From positions 1 through 36,684 of IMG/VR virus record IMGVR_UViG_3300025687_000141: DNA of 36,684 nucleotides. One strand, 5' to 3'. Below, in pieces: positions 22,171 through 31,100 of the stretch. The DNA is from a virus. Under the pieces are notes generated by a model. The model was not told where the DNA came from. It did no database searches and saw only the letters and a list, made by a program, of their open reading frames with translations. The translations under genes and the position numbers were made by a program. Numbering within the stretch: the first letter of the stretch is position 1; every line of letters starts with the position of its first letter.

Positions 22171-23210
22171 TGCCAGTAAACAGTTTTTTTAATAACTCCA
22201 AAGTCGACGGCGAGGAATACGAAGCCGCTGATGTGGAGGCCATAGAGCAAGGCTTTTACGATGTAGAGCAGGCAATGGTCAAGTCGACAAACAACCTGAG
22301 TGATGTGGCCAGTGCGTCAGCCGCACGAACCAACTTGGGACTGGGTGGAGCTGCCATTCTATCGGTGGGCACCACAGCCGGTACTGTGGCTGCAGGAGAC
22401 CATAACCACACCGGGGTATATGAGGCGGCAAACGCCAACATTCAGGCCCATGTAAGTAGCACGTCGAATCCCCACAACACAACCAAGACTCACGTCGGCC
22501 TGGGTAACGTAGATAACACCAGTGACGCGGATAAGCCCGTCAGCACGGCACAACAGACCGCGTTGGACGGGAAAGAGGCGTCTATTGGGGCTAAGGGTAC
22601 GGCGTTCAACAAGAGCTTCGGCACCACGGCTGGTACTGTATCCGAGGGCAATCACACTCACTCTGGAACCTATGAGCCAGCACAAACGGCAGCCTCTCAA
22701 GCAGAGATGGAGGCGGGTACTGAAACCGCCTTACGATCCATGTCCCCCATTAGAGTTAAACAAGCGATTGACGCCCTTGCGTCGACGGGACTCTCTGATG
22801 ACTCGGTCACACTGGCAAAACTAGCACACGGCACAGCCGGTAATCTGATTGCTTTTGATGCAACCGGTGCGCCTGCTGCTGTTGCTACGGGCAGTAGTGG
22901 GCAGGTGTTAACGTCCAATGGTGCTGGCGCTGCGCCCACGATGCAGGCAGTCGGCGGCGCACAGGTAGCTATAGGTGCGGGAACCATCGCTCATGGCGGA
23001 ACCATTCCTCTCCCATCTGGTTACACGGAAGGGCAGTGCAAGTGGATGGTGAGTATGAATAATACAGGTTATGGTTCAGGCTTTACCTTATTAGAGTTAG
23101 ACGTATCAGCGAATGGTACTCGCACTGTTAATTGTCGTGCTTTTCGTGCTGGCGATCCGAGTAGCTGGGAAAATCACACTGCAAACTACATCATCATAGG
23201 AGTTAAATAA
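22170..23210 (+). CDS. Tail fibre, 346 aa
   Basis: N-terminal part (MPVNSFFNNSKVDGEEYEA) likely docks to the nozzle. It is followed by fibre repeats: SNPHNTTKTHVGLGNVDNTS with SDADKPVSTAQQTALDGKEA, the standard trimeric fibre repeat, and two GTTAGTV-H-x-H blocks. The last 80 residues (about from 22970) are AT-richer and form the tip, with a YIIIGVK end. Receptor binding is inferred. The next gene is a probable fibre chaperone. Confidence 0.85.
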   Translation: MPVNSFFNNSKVDGEEYEAADVEAIEQGFYDVEQAMVKSTNNLSDVASASAARTNLGLGGAAILSVGTTAGTVAAGDHNHTGVYEAANANIQAHVSSTSNPHNTTKTHVGLGNVDNTSDADKPVSTAQQTALDGKEASIGAKGTAFNKSFGTTAGTVSEGNHTHSGTYEPAQTAASQAEMEAGTETALRSMSPIRVKQAIDALASTGLSDDSVTLAKLAHGTAGNLIAFDATGAPAAVATGSSGQVLTSNGAGAAPTMQAVGGAQVAIGAGTIAHGGTIPLPSGYTEGQCKWMVSMNNTGYGSGFTLLELDVSANGTRTVNCRAFRAGDPSSWENHTANYIIIGVK

Positions 23211-23644
23211 TGCCTTCAATTATTAAAGATGGAGTAGTTATTGCTACTTGTGATTACACTCCTGATGCAGGTGAATTATCAAGTAGAGGGGAAACTATCG
23301 TTACTGGGCTTGGTGTTGTAGGGCAAACATGGGATGGGTTCTCTTTCTCTGATCCCGTAGTAACCCTGTCTACCGCAGATAAACTCGAAGCTATCAAATC
23401 CGCAGTGCAGTCCCAGCTAGACAGCATAGCTAAAACCTATGGCTACGATTCCATTCTTACTGCTGTCACTTATGTAGGCTCTCCGGTGGTTAAGTTTAAC
23501 GGTGAAGCTATAGCGTTTAGGAACTGGCGAGCTAACTGCTGGGACACTTGCTATACCCTTTTGGCTCAATGGCAAGCTGGGCAAATCAACGAGATGTCAC
23601 CTACCGAAGTGGTGGCGGTACTACCTTTATTTGTGGAGCCGTAA
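23210..23644 (+). CDS. Probable tail fibre assembly chaperone, 144 aa
   Basis: ATG overlaps the fibre stop (TAATGCC). The C-terminal half TYVGSPVVKFNGEAIAFRNW then ANCWDTCYTLLAQWQAGQ and VVAVLPLFVEP matches the pattern of many tail-fibre assembly proteins. Same lower GC content as the fibre tip, so tip and chaperone probably moved together. It would help trimerise the fibre. Confidence 0.66.
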   Translation: MPSIIKDGVVIATCDYTPDAGELSSRGETIVTGLGVVGQTWDGFSFSDPVVTLSTADKLEAIKSAVQSQLDSIAKTYGYDSILTAVTYVGSPVVKFNGEAIAFRNWRANCWDTCYTLLAQWQAGQINEMSPTEVVAVLPLFVEP

Positions 23645-23970
23645 TGGAAATACTACTTCTACTTTTATCCGGTTACACGCTGTTCCTCCTGACATGGGTT
23701 TTCTATCTGGCATTGATGAACTTAAAGAAGGTCCGGCATTCACTACACCCGGTTGCCAAAGCGCAAGCATACGTCTTACTGTTCATTGGGTACATTTTAG
23801 ATGTAGCCCTGAACCTCACGGTAGGTACAGTGATTTACGCCGACCTACCTAGGGAATTGCTATTCACAGCGCGACTTCAGCGACTGAAAAAGAAAGGCGG
23901 GTGGAGGGGAGATGTGGCGCGGTGGATGTGTGACCACTTACTGAATCAATTCGACGTAGGGCACTGTTGA
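23644..23970 (+). CDS. Small membrane protein, 108 aa
   Basis: Two hydrophobic segments (LLLLLSGYTLFLLTWVFYLA near 5-24; YVLLFIGYILDVALNLTVG near 43-62) and a conserved-looking cytoplasmic tail LFTARLQRLKKKGGWRGDV with WMCDHLLNQFDVGHC. Similar two-TM proteins occur in many proteobacterial phages and prophages without proven role. Lies before two further membrane genes; a lysis or envelope function is plausible. Confidence 0.76.
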   Translation: MEILLLLLSGYTLFLLTWVFYLALMNLKKVRHSLHPVAKAQAYVLLFIGYILDVALNLTVGTVIYADLPRELLFTARLQRLKKKGGWRGDVARWMCDHLLNQFDVGHC

Positions 23971-24260
23971 TGGCTGATATAGAAGACAGAAGGCATTGGC
24001 ATTTAGACAAGAAGGTAAACCTAAGCCACATGGTGGCCACTCTAGGTTTGGCGTTCGCCCTGTTCACCTGGGCCAACACCGTGGAGCGTAGGATCGACGC
24101 CAATTCACTTGGGATCATCCATAGTAAGGAGTTGGTTGAGTTGGAGAATCGTAATGTGAAGGCCGCAGTAAACAGGGTTGTCGCCAAGGTGGATCAGGTT
24201 AATGACAAGTTGGATAAGTTGATCGAGGCCAACACATCGTATCCCACGAGGGGTAAATAA
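23970..24260 (+). CDS. Membrane-anchored coiled-coil protein, 96 aa
   Basis: ATG overlaps the previous stop (TGATGG). N-terminal polar part, one hydrophobic segment (MVATLGLAFALFTWANTV) and a C-terminal coiled coil (RVVAKVDQVNDKLDKLIEA). Layout resembles haemolysin XhlA-like or holin-accessory proteins. Role unproven. Confidence 0.72.
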   Translation: MADIEDRRHWHLDKKVNLSHMVATLGLAFALFTWANTVERRIDANSLGIIHSKELVELENRNVKAAVNRVVAKVDQVNDKLDKLIEANTSYPTRGK

Positions 24261-24436
24261 TGGCCGACGATAAGTTCAGAGAGCGGAAGTTCATCCTATC
24301 TATGTTGTTTACGTTAACGGGGTGCGCGGGTCTATTCTTCGGGTATATCCTATCCGAACACTTCTACTGGTTAGCAGGGGCTGTGTTGGGGGGGTACGGG
24401 TTTAATAAATGGGCAGAAAGGCCCGAAGATAAGTAG
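24260..24436 (+). CDS. Holin-like protein, 58 aa
   Basis: Two closely spaced hydrophobic segments (ILSMLFTLTGCAGLFFGYIL and WLAGAVLGGYGFN) between charged ends (MADDKFRERK, WAERPEDK), the form of a class II holin. ATG overlaps the preceding stop (TAATGG). No endolysin gene is found next to it, so the lysis assignment is tentative. Confidence 0.62.
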   Translation: MADDKFRERKFILSMLFTLTGCAGLFFGYILSEHFYWLAGAVLGGYGFNKWAERPEDK

Positions 24437-24489
24437 GCTACTTACCATGTTTATAGTACACTGTCCATATATTAACCTGGGTAACTATT

Positions 24490-25359
24490 ATGTCACTACT
24501 TGACCCACCTGAGTATAATCCCAACGCAACGGGTGCAGAGGCCCCTACTTTAACGCCGATGCCGGGAGCGTCTGATATCAATCAGGCGTCCGCCAGTACC
24601 TATTCCGCCGATCAGATAACCGTCGATCCTAAGTCCACGGTATCTGGGCAACTTGAAGGGTTGCTGTCTAAGAGCAATCCCTACATCGGTCGAGCGCGTA
24701 CAAGTGCCGCTCAGACGGGTAACGCCAGAGGTCTACTCAACAGCTCTATGTCCGCCGGAGCGGGAGAGGCTGCTGCTATTGATGCCGCCATGCCGATCGC
24801 TACCCAAGACGCACAGACCTACGGTCAATCCCAGCTAGCCAATCAGCAGGCTACGAACGCAGCCCTTGGTCAGAACGCGCAGCTCACCACGGACGTGAGT
24901 AAGGCCAACACGGATGCTCTCAACGTAATCCCCAACGCCAACGTTCAGTTGTCGTCATCTCAGCAACTAGCACAACAACAAGCGGGGTTGCAAGAGCAGA
25001 TCAACCAACAGGACTTCAATCGCAACCTGGGGACCATGGAAGCCGATGTCGCGGCCAAAGAGCAATTCGCCACCTTTGACGCCAACATCCGAACCCAGTT
25101 GGCAGCGATTCAACAGGACTATGCGGTCGAGCTGGAGACGTTGAGTCAAAACTACGAGATCCAAAAGAATTTGGACACCTCCATGGGATCGATGTACGAC
25201 GGTGCCTTGAGGTCAATATCAAACGTGTTGGCGGATCCCGGAATGACGACCGCACAGTCCACCAATGCGGTCAAGGTAATCATCGACAACCTGGGCTCCG
25301 GATTGAACTTCTTGGCCGGGATCAGTGGTAACACCCAAGGTGTTGGGTACGGCGCATGA
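24490..25359 (+). CDS. Internal virion / ejection protein, 289 aa
   Basis: Gln/Ala/Asn-rich, largely helical protein (NQQATNAALGQNAQLTTDV; QQLAQQQAGLQEQINQQ), with a polar Pro-rich N-terminus. Composition and position at the head of a cluster of large virion genes match podoviral ejection proteins that leave the head before the DNA. No enzymatic motif. Confidence 0.7.
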   Translation: MSLLDPPEYNPNATGAEAPTLTPMPGASDINQASASTYSADQITVDPKSTVSGQLEGLLSKSNPYIGRARTSAAQTGNARGLLNSSMSAGAGEAAAIDAAMPIATQDAQTYGQSQLANQQATNAALGQNAQLTTDVSKANTDALNVIPNANVQLSSSQQLAQQQAGLQEQINQQDFNRNLGTMEADVAAKEQFATFDANIRTQLAAIQQDYAVELETLSQNYEIQKNLDTSMGSMYDGALRSISNVLADPGMTTAQSTNAVKVIIDNLGSGLNFLAGISGNTQGVGYGA

Positions 25360-25778
25360 TCCGACGGGCTAAAATGAGCGACTTCGACCATCTGGTCCCA
25401 TTACTCCCACTCGTCCACCAACGGAGTCCGTTTAAAGACATCCCGTTGGATGACGACCACATGAGGCGGACGTTCGCCATGGCAGTGGCAATGCCTGCGT
25501 TCTTTTGCGAGGTGTCGGTGGACGATGAAGATAAACCTCGTGGGCTGTTCGCCGGGGGAATTGACGTTAACGTTTGGGGTGCTAGGGTGGCCACCGACGT
25601 CTTAGTGTTAGAGGGTCGAGAGACGAACGTTCTAATCAATAGGTTCTACGATTGGGCTAAGAGTGTCGGTGCTGACATCGTCACTCTAACAGAAGTTACG
25701 AATAACCCAAGGTACAAGAAACTCATTAAACTATCTGAATTCAGCCGTATCGGTACGGTTTACTCTAAGGAGATATGA
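25356..25778 (+). CDS. GNAT-like acetyltransferase-fold protein, 140 aa
   Basis: ATG overlaps the previous stop. Order of elements fits GNAT: an N-terminal MIRRAKMSDFDHLVPLLPLV, a central strand pair (PRGLFAGGIDVNVWGARVAT, then DVLVLEGRE), a helix (NVLINRFYDWAKSVGADIVT) and a last strand near FSRIGTVYSKEI. The acetyl-CoA loop (Q/R-x-x-G-x-G/A) is not clear, so activity is uncertain. Similar genes sit among ejection proteins in other podoviruses. Confidence 0.66.
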   Translation: MIRRAKMSDFDHLVPLLPLVHQRSPFKDIPLDDDHMRRTFAMAVAMPAFFCEVSVDDEDKPRGLFAGGIDVNVWGARVATDVLVLEGRETNVLINRFYDWAKSVGADIVTLTEVTNNPRYKKLIKLSEFSRIGTVYSKEI

Positions 25779-25779
25779 T

Positions 25780-26595
25780 ATGGCCCCCATGGTGGTAACG
25801 TTTTTAGCAAAAGCTGCCGTAGGTATGGTGGTTAGTAAAATAGTCGGTAAGATAACCGGTTCAGAGTTGCTGGGAGCATTGGCCGGCGGGTTTGTCGGTG
25901 CAGGCTTCGGGTTTGACTCAGCCACAGGAGCCATGAGTTGGAGTAACCCTCTCGAAGGTTTAGGGGCGGCTAGTGCTAGCTCTGGAGTTGCATCCGTTGG
26001 TGTAGACCCTGCGGGGTTGGTGGGAGACGCTATGGGTGGGGCTTCAGACTTTACGATGGGTGCTGTCACTGGAGGGGCGGATCTGTCAACTGTGAACATG
26101 ATGGGTGGTGCTATAACGGACACCGTATCCTCCGGCGCGGGATCGGGCATCGCTTCAATGGGTAGTCAGACACTGATGGGAGCTGCAGCTCCCAGTGTAG
26201 CGGCTGCCGCCGCCCCAGCCTCGGGTGGCATGTTGTCAGACGCGACGGGTTGGCTGGACAAACACCCCACTTTGGCTAAGATCGGGGGAGACCTCGTGTC
26301 AGGCGCGTTAAGTCCTGACAAGATCGACATGATCGAAGCCCAAGGGGACCAGGATAGACTCACCCTTATCGAGAGGCAGAAGCAAGAGCTGGCAGCCAAA
26401 CAGGCCGTAGATCCTAATGCTTTGGCTGGACGACTCGACTCCGTCAACCAGGGCGTCTTCGCTGGTGGGTATCAACCAGGGTCGTTACAGTCAGCACTTA
26501 GTGGCTTTACTCCAGGTTATTCAACTATGAATTCACCAAATTACGACAGTCGAGTGAACGCCGTCTACACCATCCCAAGTAAGGAAGAGGTATAA
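25780..26595 (+). CDS. Gly/Ala-rich virion protein, 271 aa
   Basis: ATG at 25780 with AAGGAG upstream. Hydrophobic Gly/Ala-rich stretches (LLGALAGGFVGAGFGF) and (AAAPSVAAAAAPASGG) could cross a membrane; the C-terminal 80 residues are polar (IERQKQELAAKQAVD). Such low-complexity proteins in the ejection cluster are thought to help form a conduit in the host envelope. Function inferred from position. Confidence 0.7.
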   Translation: MAPMVVTFLAKAAVGMVVSKIVGKITGSELLGALAGGFVGAGFGFDSATGAMSWSNPLEGLGAASASSGVASVGVDPAGLVGDAMGGASDFTMGAVTGGADLSTVNMMGGAITDTVSSGAGSGIASMGSQTLMGAAAPSVAAAAAPASGGMLSDATGWLDKHPTLAKIGGDLVSGALSPDKIDMIEAQGDQDRLTLIERQKQELAAKQAVDPNALAGRLDSVNQGVFAGGYQPGSLQSALSGFTPGYSTMNSPNYDSRVNAVYTIPSKEEV

Positions 26596-26597
26596 TC

Positions 26598-27203
26598 ATG
26601 GGCATGCTAAGTGACATAATGCCGAGGAGCCAACAGGCCCAAGGTCAGAACCCTCAAGGTCCGGGGTCACCAGCTCCTGAGGCTCAGGCACCTCAAGGCT
26701 CGGGTGGTGATGTACAAGCCCTGGTTAAACGGGCGATCCAGTTACTCTATGGTGATAACTTCGAGGCGATGGTTCAGATGTTCCAGAAGCATGGCAAGGC
26801 CGGGTTCCCCCAGGCTATGGCCATGGCTGTTAACGGGGTGCTTGACCGACTGGAGAAGGACCAAGGTGGCCCCTTGGATGCAGAGACGGCAGCCCAGGTT
26901 GGCGTGGCTGTGTTCGAGGCCTTGTTGCAGGATCTCTCTGAGGGGGGTGTTCTGCCGGACATCGACAAAGACTCTGTGCTGCAGTCACTGGAAGCTATCC
27001 TGAGACTGTGGACTAAGAACCACCCCGATCAGGCGGATCCAGAGCAGATGAAAAGCGTCATCCAGCAACTGGCCCAACAGATGTCCCAAGAGGGGGCTCT
27101 GGAGGATGGTCAGATCATGACCCCGTCTGAACGAGCAGCAGCAGGACAACAGGCCCCGGGTACCGCCCAGGCGCAGCCCCAGGCCCCGACTCAAGGAGTG
27201 TAA
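26598..27203 (+). CDS. Virion-cluster protein, 201 aa
   Basis: Pro/Gln-rich disordered ends (QQAQGQNPQGPGSPAPEA; QAPGTAQAQPQAPT) around a helical core (VKRAIQLLYGDNFEAMVQMF; AAQVGVAVFEALLQDL). ATG follows a short GAGG site. No match recognised. Likely an internal virion or assembly protein given the neighbours. Confidence 0.7.
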   Translation: MGMLSDIMPRSQQAQGQNPQGPGSPAPEAQAPQGSGGDVQALVKRAIQLLYGDNFEAMVQMFQKHGKAGFPQAMAMAVNGVLDRLEKDQGGPLDAETAAQVGVAVFEALLQDLSEGGVLPDIDKDSVLQSLEAILRLWTKNHPDQADPEQMKSVIQQLAQQMSQEGALEDGQIMTPSERAAAGQQAPGTAQAQPQAPTQGV

Positions 27204-27206
27204 CCG

Positions 27207-28187
27207 ATGGGTAGCCTGATGAGAGCCCTTGGTAAAGGTGTGGCCAGCGCGGCGTCTGGAATCAGCGAACGTGCGGGTAAGCAGTTGGACTCCCAACTCG
27301 AAGAAACCCGTCGTAAGCGACTGGCTGAATACGCTATCGCGGCCGAGGATAAGGCCTACTCCAAAGGTCAAGAGCGCCGTAAGGCGGAGCTCTCGGATCC
27401 CAACAGCGCGTGGTCAATGGAGCAGAAGTTGATCAAAGAGAACGCCGGGATGGAAACCATTACCGACGCTGAGGGTAATGTTCTACAGCGTCGTAAAGGG
27501 AGTTCTGATGCTTACACCCAGGCTCAGGTAAACAGGGATGGGTTGCTAACCGGCGTGAAGTCGGGAACGAAAAAGCCGACGGACAAGAAGTACAACTTTG
27601 GCGGCGTTGAGTTGACAGCACCTCAGTTATTCAAAGCGTTCGAGTCTCAGAACAAGGCGGCGTCAGAGAAGGGTGAACCTACCCAAACTTTCCCAGAATT
27701 TATGAAGTCCATAACAGGTGGTGGGGATCAGGTTACACTACGTCAGGCAAGGCCGGAACTGATCGACGCTTGGCGTAAGGCCAACCCTAATGGTACACAA
27801 GAGGACTTCATAGCAGAGGCCGCATCCAAAGGGTACGACGCGTCTGGGCTAACTTGGGATGAACCCACGGAACTGCCCACAAAAGACGAATCTCCAATCC
27901 AATCAAAAGACGAACCTAAGTCTAGTTTAGGCTATGACAAGGTCAAAGATCTATTGTCTGATAAATTCTCTTGGGGCGGAGTGTTTGGGTCTCACCAGTC
28001 GAGGATGGCCTCTGATCAAAACGAGCGGGTCGACGGGGTAAAGAAGGTGCTTTCTAATTGGAACCAACTATCTTCCGACATGAGCCCACAAGAGAAGTCT
28101 GATATAATTATGAGCATGAAGGAGGTAGCCGATAAAGTTGGCGACGCCACCCTTATGGCTCGTATAAAACGATTAGAGAGTAACTAA
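27207..28187 (+). CDS. Virion-cluster protein, 326 aa
   Basis: Begins MGSLMRALGKGVASAASGIS and has a charged helix (SQLEETRRKRLAEYAIAAED), a PELIDAWRKANPNGTQEDFI segment and a polar C-terminus. Stop directly abuts the ATG of the 1935-aa gene (TAAATGG). Predicted internal virion or chaperoning partner for that protein. Function unknown. Confidence 0.74.
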   Translation: MGSLMRALGKGVASAASGISERAGKQLDSQLEETRRKRLAEYAIAAEDKAYSKGQERRKAELSDPNSAWSMEQKLIKENAGMETITDAEGNVLQRRKGSSDAYTQAQVNRDGLLTGVKSGTKKPTDKKYNFGGVELTAPQLFKAFESQNKAASEKGEPTQTFPEFMKSITGGGDQVTLRQARPELIDAWRKANPNGTQEDFIAEAASKGYDASGLTWDEPTELPTKDESPIQSKDEPKSSLGYDKVKDLLSDKFSWGGVFGSHQSRMASDQNERVDGVKKVLSNWNQLSSDMSPQEKSDIIMSMKEVADKVGDATLMARIKRLESN

Positions 28188-31100
28188 ATGGGCAAGTCCC
28201 TATGGGATCAAGATTGGAGCGCACCCCAGGGTGACGCTCCTGTTGCTTCAAATTCGTCCGACATGTGGTCAAGAGACTGGTCCATAGATGCCGTAGAACC
28301 CTCAGTTGCAGACCCAGAGATGGGAGACACTGTAGCTGGCGCAAACTCAGGCTTGGAAGGACTGAAGGGGTTGTGGCAGTATGGGAAGGCTGGCTTCGGC
28401 CAGATGATAAAAAACCCTGAGATGTTGAAGGAGGGGTTGGCTGCCGCTAAGGAGCACGAGCGTAAGGCCGCAGAGTATGGCCAGGGGCGCATTACCAATT
28501 GGGACGACATAACCGATTTCGACAAGGACCCCATCCAGTTCGCTAAGGACTTCGCTGACTACGCTCAGTTCGGTATGGGTACGCTTGCCCCGCACGCTGC
28601 AGAGTCAGCGTTAAGTGCCATAGCAGGCGGCGTCATTGGTGCGGCCACAACGGGTGGCGTCGCTACAGTCCCCGGGTTCTTCGGTGGCCTCCTTACAAAG
28701 CAGGCGATGAAGGAAACCCTCAAAGCCTACGCGAAGCACGAACTCAAAGACGTCGGTAAGGATAAACTCAAAGCCCAGGTAGAGAAGGACTTCGCTGAAT
28801 ACGCTGCCGGAACCCTGAAGGACGAAGCCAAGAAGCAAGTCATCCAAGGTAGTATCAAACGAGCCGGCGCATCGATCGGTGCCAAGGCCGGTGCCTTCGG
28901 GGCAGGTACGTCCACGGGCTTTGGCGATCTGTACAGCAACACGGTTGTCGACGGTGAGGGTTCACCTTACATGGCGGCGGCAGGGGCACCGATATACGGA
29001 GCACTGGACCTGATACCCGAAGCTATGGGGATCGATCGGATCATGAAGTCCGGTGCCGGATCACGGCTTGGAAACTTCGTCAAGGGTTTGTTCACGCAAG
29101 CCCCGGTCGGGTCTGTGACAGAGATGTCCCAGGAGGAGATGAACATCCAACTCCAGGCCCTCCATGACCCGAACTACGACCCATGGGGTGAAGACGCCTG
29201 GGTTAGACGTCGCGAGTCTGGGATCCTCGGCTTCATGGGCGACGGCGTGCTCGGTGGTGCTACTGGCGCTCTGCAGAAACCCGTGTCCGAGGCGCAGAGT
29301 GTCGACGAGGCGATTGCCCTGGCTGATCAACACGCTGGTATGGTTCTCCACGGAGCGCGTCAGCAGCAGGCCAATCAATTGTCTGCCATACAGTCGATCA
29401 TAGGTGCCAGTGACGTATCTCTGCAGACGATGCCCACCAGTCAGGAGGATGCGTACCGAGGGGTCGTCGAGTCCATATTCAACGACGCCAAGCAGAACCT
29501 ACCGATCTCTCAGGAAGAGCGTAACCAAAACGTCATAGATCAGACACCTACTGAGTTGACCGAGGGTGAATTGGCACCGGCTCGTCAATTGGCGGCTGAT
29601 GCTGATATGCGTCAACGGTTGGCGATTAACGAGAAGGAGCCACCCGAGGCAGCGCAAACCCGACAGGAGGCTCAGGCCAGTTGGATCGACGATCTACAGG
29701 CAGAGAGTGCCGTTGACAAAGCCCCCATCAATAAGGCCATGGCCGATGCCCTGGCTAAGGCTGGCGTTGTAACTGAACAGCAGGCCGCTGATGCTGGGGT
29801 TAAATTCTCCTCAGAGCAGTTGGCCGAGCGGGCGAACCAAGCAGCGACGTCTGACCTAAACGACCTAAACCCCCCCACTGAAGCACAGAAGGAGGCGGGT
29901 AACTATAAGGTCGGTAAGATCACGTTGAATGGCTTAGGGGTGAGTATTGAGAACCCCAAGGGCTCACTACGCGAGGGTACGGATAAAGACGGGGTCAAGT
30001 GGTCTCAGAAGCTGGGTGCCCATTACGGTTATATCCGAGGTACCGTAGGTGCCGATAAGGATCACGTCGACGCCTTCCTCACGGACAACGCCTCGGATGC
30101 TAATGCCCCGGTATTTGTTGTGGATCAGGTTACCCCCGGAACCACGAAATTTGATGAACATAAGGTTATTCTCGGGGCAAAATCGGAACAGGAGGCCGTT
30201 GACACCTACCTGTCTAACTATGAGGCGGGTTGGAAGGGTTTGGGTAGTATCACCCAAATGGACCAAGCGACGTTCAAAGAATGGGTTAAGGATCCTAAGA
30301 ATACGGCTCGTCGGTTAAGTATAAGACCTTATAAGGGGACTCGTAATGTCAGAGAAGATTCCAAGCTATACGTCGGGGAACCCTCCTCGGACCAGGAGTT
30401 TCAAACCACCCAAGGCTCAGTCGACTCACCCGAGTCCACCGGAGTACAAAACGGGAGCAGAGGAGTTGAAGACACATTCCTCGCAAACTACAAACACGTC
30501 CCGACAAAGACCGTAAAGGTAGGTGTTGAGAAAGTCACCACTCCTGAGGAGGCCGCTCATGTCCTGAGTTCGATCCGTAAGGGGGCTCAAGAGGTTTTCT
30601 ACGCATTGGTCTTGGGAGAGGACGGTCGGATCCTAGACATCCAGAACCTAACCAAAGGGGATCGTTCGGGAGCGTCCGTTCCCCCCAACGTCGTGGGGCC
30701 TTCGATTGCATCAGTTCCTGGGGCGGCTCAGGTCTACTACGGCCACAACCACCCCTCTGGCGAATCGAGTCCGTCCTCCGCAGACTTAGCTATAACCAAA
30801 GCGTTGGACGAGTTCCTCGATGGAAGTGGGATAACCCCCAAGGGTCACGTCGTGATAGCCAGTGGTGGGTCCGCTCATTTCATCGGGACGGACTCGTCTC
30901 AGACCCCGGTGAAGATTAAACCCCGGTTGCGTAAGCGTACGGTATCTGTGACAGAGCGAGAGGTGCGTAAACTCCCCCCCAAGGACCGGACTTCTATAAC
31001 CTCAGAGTCCGTCGGACGAGAGGTGTTAAAAGACCTACCCAGCGACAGTCTGGCGTTATTGGATAACAAACATCAGTTGGTAGGGTCGGTCAACCTAACC

